Assembly: GCA_963784135.1 (NCBI GenBank)
Contig: CAWAQG010000004.1
Location: 310,001 to 374,000, forward strand
Reading direction: 5' to 3'
Length of the DNA stretch: 64,000 nt
Source: JADFXI01 sp963784135
GTDB taxonomy: Bacteria > Nitrospirota > Thermodesulfovibrionia > Thermodesulfovibrionales > Dissulfurispiraceae
Position numbers and translations under genes: made by a program
Shown: piece by piece, positions 61,352 to 64,000 of the stretch
Layout: each line of letters opens with the position of its first letter
How positions within the stretch are numbered: position 1 is the first letter of the stretch
The notes under the pieces: generated by a model
Told to the model about the DNA's origin: nothing
The model's input: the letters and a program-made list of their open reading frames with translations, nothing else
The model's database searches: none

Positions 61352-61735
61352 TTATCTACCACTTGGCGAATCCTTTTTTTGAGTTTTCAGGAAGTCGCAG
61401 CTATATGGCATCATGCCTTTTCGATGTTGCCGGGCGTATTCGATCAATGCTTTGGAAATCATTCCAAAATTATCTGACGGTATGGTGTTTGGTATGATGA
61501 GAATTCCGGAGTGCTTCCATTCTTTCTCGAAGAATTTGCTTGTCAGGACCACAAAATGGCGTCCATTGTATGTTACAAGGCATCTGTCCTGTGTTGCGGC
61601 ATATGCGAGTTGTTCTTCATCGGATATGCTGGTCCCTCCCCTGACCGCTTCATGGGCGCTTACAGCATCTATATTATTCTGTCTTAATATTTCGGCGATT
61701 TTAGGGCTCATATCTTCATCGATGTAGAATTTCAA
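61352..61735 (-). CDS. DUF5615 PIN-like putative toxin
   Basis: A 127-residue protein of the DUF5615/PIN-like group: MKFYIDEDMSPKIAEILRQNNIDAVSAHE, GTSISDEEQLAYAATQDRCLVTYNGRHF. The acidic residues (Asp7, Glu6, Asp45 region) are those of PIN-type RNases. Such genes pair with DUF433/RHH antitoxins. The start is TTG at 61735, one base behind the antitoxin stop. Confidence 0.7.
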   Translation of the reverse strand: MKFYIDEDMSPKIAEILRQNNIDAVSAHEAVRGGTSISDEEQLAYAATQDRCLVTYNGRHFVVLTSKFFEKEWKHSGILIIPNTIPSDNFGMISKALIEYARQHRKGMMPYSCDFLKTQKKDSPSGR

Positions 61736-61736
61736 G

Positions 61737-62162
61737 TTAGGCGCCTACCCGCAGGTGCGAATAGTTTTTTCTTATATAGTCCTCATTCACCATTTCATTC
61801 AGTTCTATTTGACGGTTTATCTCCTCGGGATAAGCCTTATAGTAGCCCAGCGCGGACCTGATTTGATATTCAGTAAGCCAGTGGAAAGCGCGTTTCAATC
61901 GCTGTTCATCCTTGTCCATAGCCTTGTATTGCGAGATGACCTCCCATACTTCTATCCCGGAACCGGCTATTTTTGCTGATCTTTCCATCTCATGGGCGAA
62001 GACGATGCCGGGGCATTTTCTCATTTTTATGGCTTCTCTCAGGAGTTCATTTGTTATAGCGGAGAAATCTTTTCCCGACTGCCTTGATAATCTCTCTATT
62101 TCGGTGAGATCTTTTTGCTGCATCCTTATGCTTTTTGTCACGGTTTTTGTTGCAGTTGTCAT
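61737..62162 (-). CDS. RHH-type antitoxin of the DUF5615 pair
   Basis: A 141-residue protein. The N-terminus (SIRMQQKDLTEIERLSRQSGKDFSAITNELLREAI) is a ribbon-helix-helix DNA-binding domain. The C-terminus (GIEVWEVISQYKAMDKDEQRLKRAFHWLTEYQIRSALGYYKAYPEEINRQI) is a DUF433-like domain. The ATG at 62162 is set by AGGAGGTAAT. Confidence 0.72.
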   Translation of the reverse strand: MTTATKTVTKSIRMQQKDLTEIERLSRQSGKDFSAITNELLREAIKMRKCPGIVFAHEMERSAKIAGSGIEVWEVISQYKAMDKDEQRLKRAFHWLTEYQIRSALGYYKAYPEEINRQIELNEMVNEDYIRKNYSHLRVGA

Positions 62163-62330
62163 ATTACCTCCTGACATTGTTTACAATGTATTATAATGTA
62201 TGATAAAAAGCGATAAGCCGTCAATAGGTATTGTCCTCAGCGGGTCGATGTTGAAGCTCTACAGGGCTATGCAAAAGAGATGCGGTTAAAACTAACAAGA
62301 TAGTAAATACTATACACATAGTATGGCTAA

Positions 62331-62462
62331 TATGCTTTGCGGGATACGAAAAAGCCGATAGGAGTATCTACATACAAGCTGACTGAAAAGCTGCCGCGTG
62401 AACTGAAAAAATATCTGCCGTCTCCGGAAGAGATCATAGAAAGGATGAAGTATCTGAGATAG
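62331..62462 (+). pseudogene. C-terminal remnant of a DUF1016 (YhcG-like) nuclease gene
   Basis: An open stretch of 44 codons reads YALRDTKKPIGVSTYKLTEK then LPRELKKYLPSPEEIIERMK. This is the C-terminal end of the DUF1016 PD-(D/E)XK family. An in-frame TAA at 62328 precedes it and no start is present. It ends at TAG 62460-62462. The rest of the gene has been lost. Confidence 0.65.
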
Positions 62463-62772
62463 CGGTTGTTCCTTCATGACGGAGATTTTTGAGTCCAGCC
62501 TGCCTTTTTTGATTATACTTTGCGCGGATAAGTTAATGTGGCTTAACACAGGCAGCCAGGGTTGAGGCCGCGACGTATTTAGGCAAGCCCCTGAAACTCA
62601 GAAAATATTTAGGTCTCTTAGGGGTTTGCCTAATTCAAATCTGACGGAGCCGGTTATTACGGTATCGCCGCCGATAACTGCACCTTTTACCCCAGCATGA
62701 CGATTTCACCGATACGAAGTTAGAGAGTCAGTTCATATTCCACCCTTCCTATTTGATTGTGCGGGCATTCTT
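62463..62772. other. Intergenic with a 14-bp inverted repeat
   Basis: TTAGGCAAGCCCCT (62579-62592) and AGGGGTTTGCCTAA (62620-62633) pair with one mismatch around a 27-base spacer. No gene is recognised in the rest of the gap. Confidence 0.5.
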
Positions 62773-63264
62773 TTATGGAATCGATTCAATTGTGCATAGA
62801 TATTCATCAGTAGGGCCGGAAAGAGTATGAATGCCGGGTATTCTAAGCATTGCTACTGGCTCGAAAGTGCCATTTTGTGGAAAAGCTAAGGTTAGAATTG
62901 TATCGCCGTCTACATGTTCTGCGCGAAGCTCAAATACTGCCCCTTGTAAAGGGCGTGGAGTTAAGAATGATTTGCTTGAGCTTATGTATCGCCCGTTTCC
63001 GCCTTTGCAAATCTTAATCTGCCCCGTGCCAGCCCAGAAAAGCACTTGAACAGCATCATGATTCGGACTCAGAGGAGGGTCAAGTTGCCATTCAATTCCG
63101 GGTTTTGTTTGATCAGCAACATCGACCACGCGATAGCGCCATTTTCGTGAGCTATCTGATGCAGGTGAGGTATCAGATGCGTCGGCACTGTATTGCCCAG
63201 CGCTGCTTGCAAGAACTGTAACCATTACTGCTAAGAAAATTAATTTTCGAATAATACTGTGCAT
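62773..63264 (-). CDS. Secreted protein of unknown function
   Basis: A 163-residue protein with a signal peptide (about 6-29, ending ADASDTS). The mature part is predicted beta-rich and has no recognised family. An AGGAGGG ribosome binding site lies 8 bases before the ATG. The gene overlaps the end of the upstream gene by 25 bases, so the two form an operon. Confidence 0.6.
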   Translation of the reverse strand: MHSIIRKLIFLAVMVTVLASSAGQYSADASDTSPASDSSRKWRYRVVDVADQTKPGIEWQLDPPLSPNHDAVQVLFWAGTGQIKICKGGNGRYISSSKSFLTPRPLQGAVFELRAEHVDGDTILTLAFPQNGTFEPVAMLRIPGIHTLSGPTDEYLCTIESIP

Positions 63265-63812
63265 TTGGTGAACCCTCCTTTACCTGTATCCGTAATTTTT
63301 AGAATTGTATTTCCTGTCCCTTTTAAACCGAATGAAGGCGCGCCAGCATCGATAGGGTACCATTGCCCAGCAGGTTCGATGTGGACCTCTTCTGGGTGCA
63401 AAGGAGTCCATATCCCCTTTGCGAATCGCTCGACTTGAAAGAGAAAAGCTTCCCCCTTCTTAACACGATATGAATCGGCAATAATTCGGAGTTGGTTTTC
63501 AGCTACTTGGCCCTTTGTTTTTTGGTCGGGCGGGAAAGGACTCAAATCCTTAGCAGGCAAACGCATTTTCTGTGTTGGTTTAGACGCCAGGCCTCCATAT
63601 TTTCCCCATTTAAAGTTGCTATTCGGAAATTTACTGCCTTCTGTCTCTTGTTGAGTAGCCTCGCGGGTGGTGTTATAGATATTGATCTGATGTTGCACTG
63701 TGCTCTGATGCTGCTCCACTTTGTTACCATTTCCTGACACTGATATAGTCACACTTTGATTTGCCTCTTGATTCTTTGTTTGATTTAGACCGCTTTCATT
63801 GTTGTTATTCAT
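63240..63812 (-). CDS. Protein with Asn/Gln-rich N-terminus, unknown function
   Basis: A 190-residue protein without signal peptide. The first about 50 residues are rich in Asn and Gln and carry the phrase VTISVSGNGNKVEQHQSTVQ, like low-complexity beta-prone tails. The rest (about 60-190) is a compact domain with GEAFLFQVERFAKGIWTPL and GLKGTGNTILKITDTG. No family is recognised. The ribosome binding site is weak, so the true start could be further downstream. Confidence 0.55.
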   Translation of the reverse strand: MNNNNESGLNQTKNQEANQSVTISVSGNGNKVEQHQSTVQHQINIYNTTREATQQETEGSKFPNSNFKWGKYGGLASKPTQKMRLPAKDLSPFPPDQKTKGQVAENQLRIIADSYRVKKGEAFLFQVERFAKGIWTPLHPEEVHIEPAGQWYPIDAGAPSFGLKGTGNTILKITDTGKGGFTKCTVLFEN

Positions 63813-63879
63813 AATCGGTGTATGCTGAGAATTGCCTGTCCCTCTTTCATCATCTTTTTGAGTGGATTGTTGCGGCGTA

Positions 63880-64000
63880 TGTTAATCGGCGTGCAAAATT
63901 GACCCACTTACGGGGGTAATCGGCGTCCAAAATTGACCCACCTCAGCATAACGTGCACTCTATCTGGAAATAACTAGTGTCCTGTCCCTAACAGTTCTTT
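63880..64000. mobile_element. Terminal repeats of an IS21-like element (cut by the window edge)
   Basis: Two tandem copies of TAATCGGCGTGCAAAATTGA (63883) and TAATCGGCGTCCAAAATTGA (63918), each followed by CCCAC, start behind TGTTAATCGG at 63880. Multiple terminal repeats with this wording are typical of IS21-family ends. The transposase genes (istA, istB) would lie outside the window to the right. Confidence 0.55.

Noticed and set aside
1..64000. tRNA, rRNA or riboswitch genes
   Set aside because: I looked in the intergenic gaps for cloverleaf-like arms and common riboswitch cores and saw none I could support by eye.

Overview
The window reads as a chromosomal segment of a Gram-negative bacterium. 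It carries a lipopolysaccharide transport set (lptC, lptA, lptB), rpoN-hpf-rapZ, a b/b' type F1Fo ATP synthase operon, a multihaem cytochrome c and a DUF3365 haem-sensor kinase. The gene neighbourhoods (def-fmt-DUF116-rsmB-PASTA-rpe-TPR-pgsA-radical SAM; lptCAB-rpoN-hpf-rapZ) and the dispersed palindromic repeats fit Nitrospirota (Thermodesulfovibrionia-like) best. That placement is my inference and no 16S gene is present to test it.

Layout. 1-3100: small secreted or cytoplasmic genes and cysM. 3470-11860: a tight housekeeping run covering nucleotide pyrophosphohydrolase, peptide deformylase, formyltransferase, rRNA methyltransferase, pentose epimerase, phosphatidylglycerophosphate synthase and a radical SAM protein. 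11900-13280: small regulators and an RHH/RelE toxin-antitoxin pair. 13370-19115: aroE, LPS transport, sigma-54, ribosome hibernation factor and RapZ. 19418-25211: ATP synthase b', b, delta, alpha, gamma, beta and epsilon, without the a and c genes. 25225-29884 (minus strand): a LolA-like protein, thioredoxin reductase, a cardiolipin synthase-like protein, a tetrahaem cytochrome and a small protein. 30087-33126 is accessory DNA: a creatininase, repeat-flanked DUF559 genes, a truncated HEPN gene, a Phd/RelE pair and an ORF6N gene.

33123-43935 is a complete type I-C CRISPR-Cas locus: cas3, cas5c, cas8c, cas7c, cas4, cas1, cas2, and an array of 20 repeats. A Bro-N gene sits between cas7c and cas4. 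A decayed second Cas3 HD segment lies just upstream of cas3. The two leader-proximal repeats are damaged.

43924-50000 holds a pseudogene, a large metallo-beta-lactamase-fold protein, a 199-bp MITE-like element with a 7-bp duplication, and a haem-sensing two-component system broken by three single-base frameshifts. 50096-61271 (minus strand) holds two nearly identical tandem DHA2 transporters, one with an extra C-terminal domain. It continues with an HtrA protease, an integrase-fold gene without its catalytic residues, rpoD, an intact OmpR-type two-component pair and an MFS exporter. The right end has a DUF5615/RHH pair, a DUF1016 remnant, an unidentified overlapping gene pair and the edge of an IS21-like element.

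The strongest unusual signals are the modified CRISPR locus, the DUF559 repeat elements that have cut a HEPN gene, the MITE, the duplicated transporters, the exapted-looking integrase beside rpoD, and -10 elements placed directly against start codons (def, lptC, lptB), which suggest leaderless transcripts.
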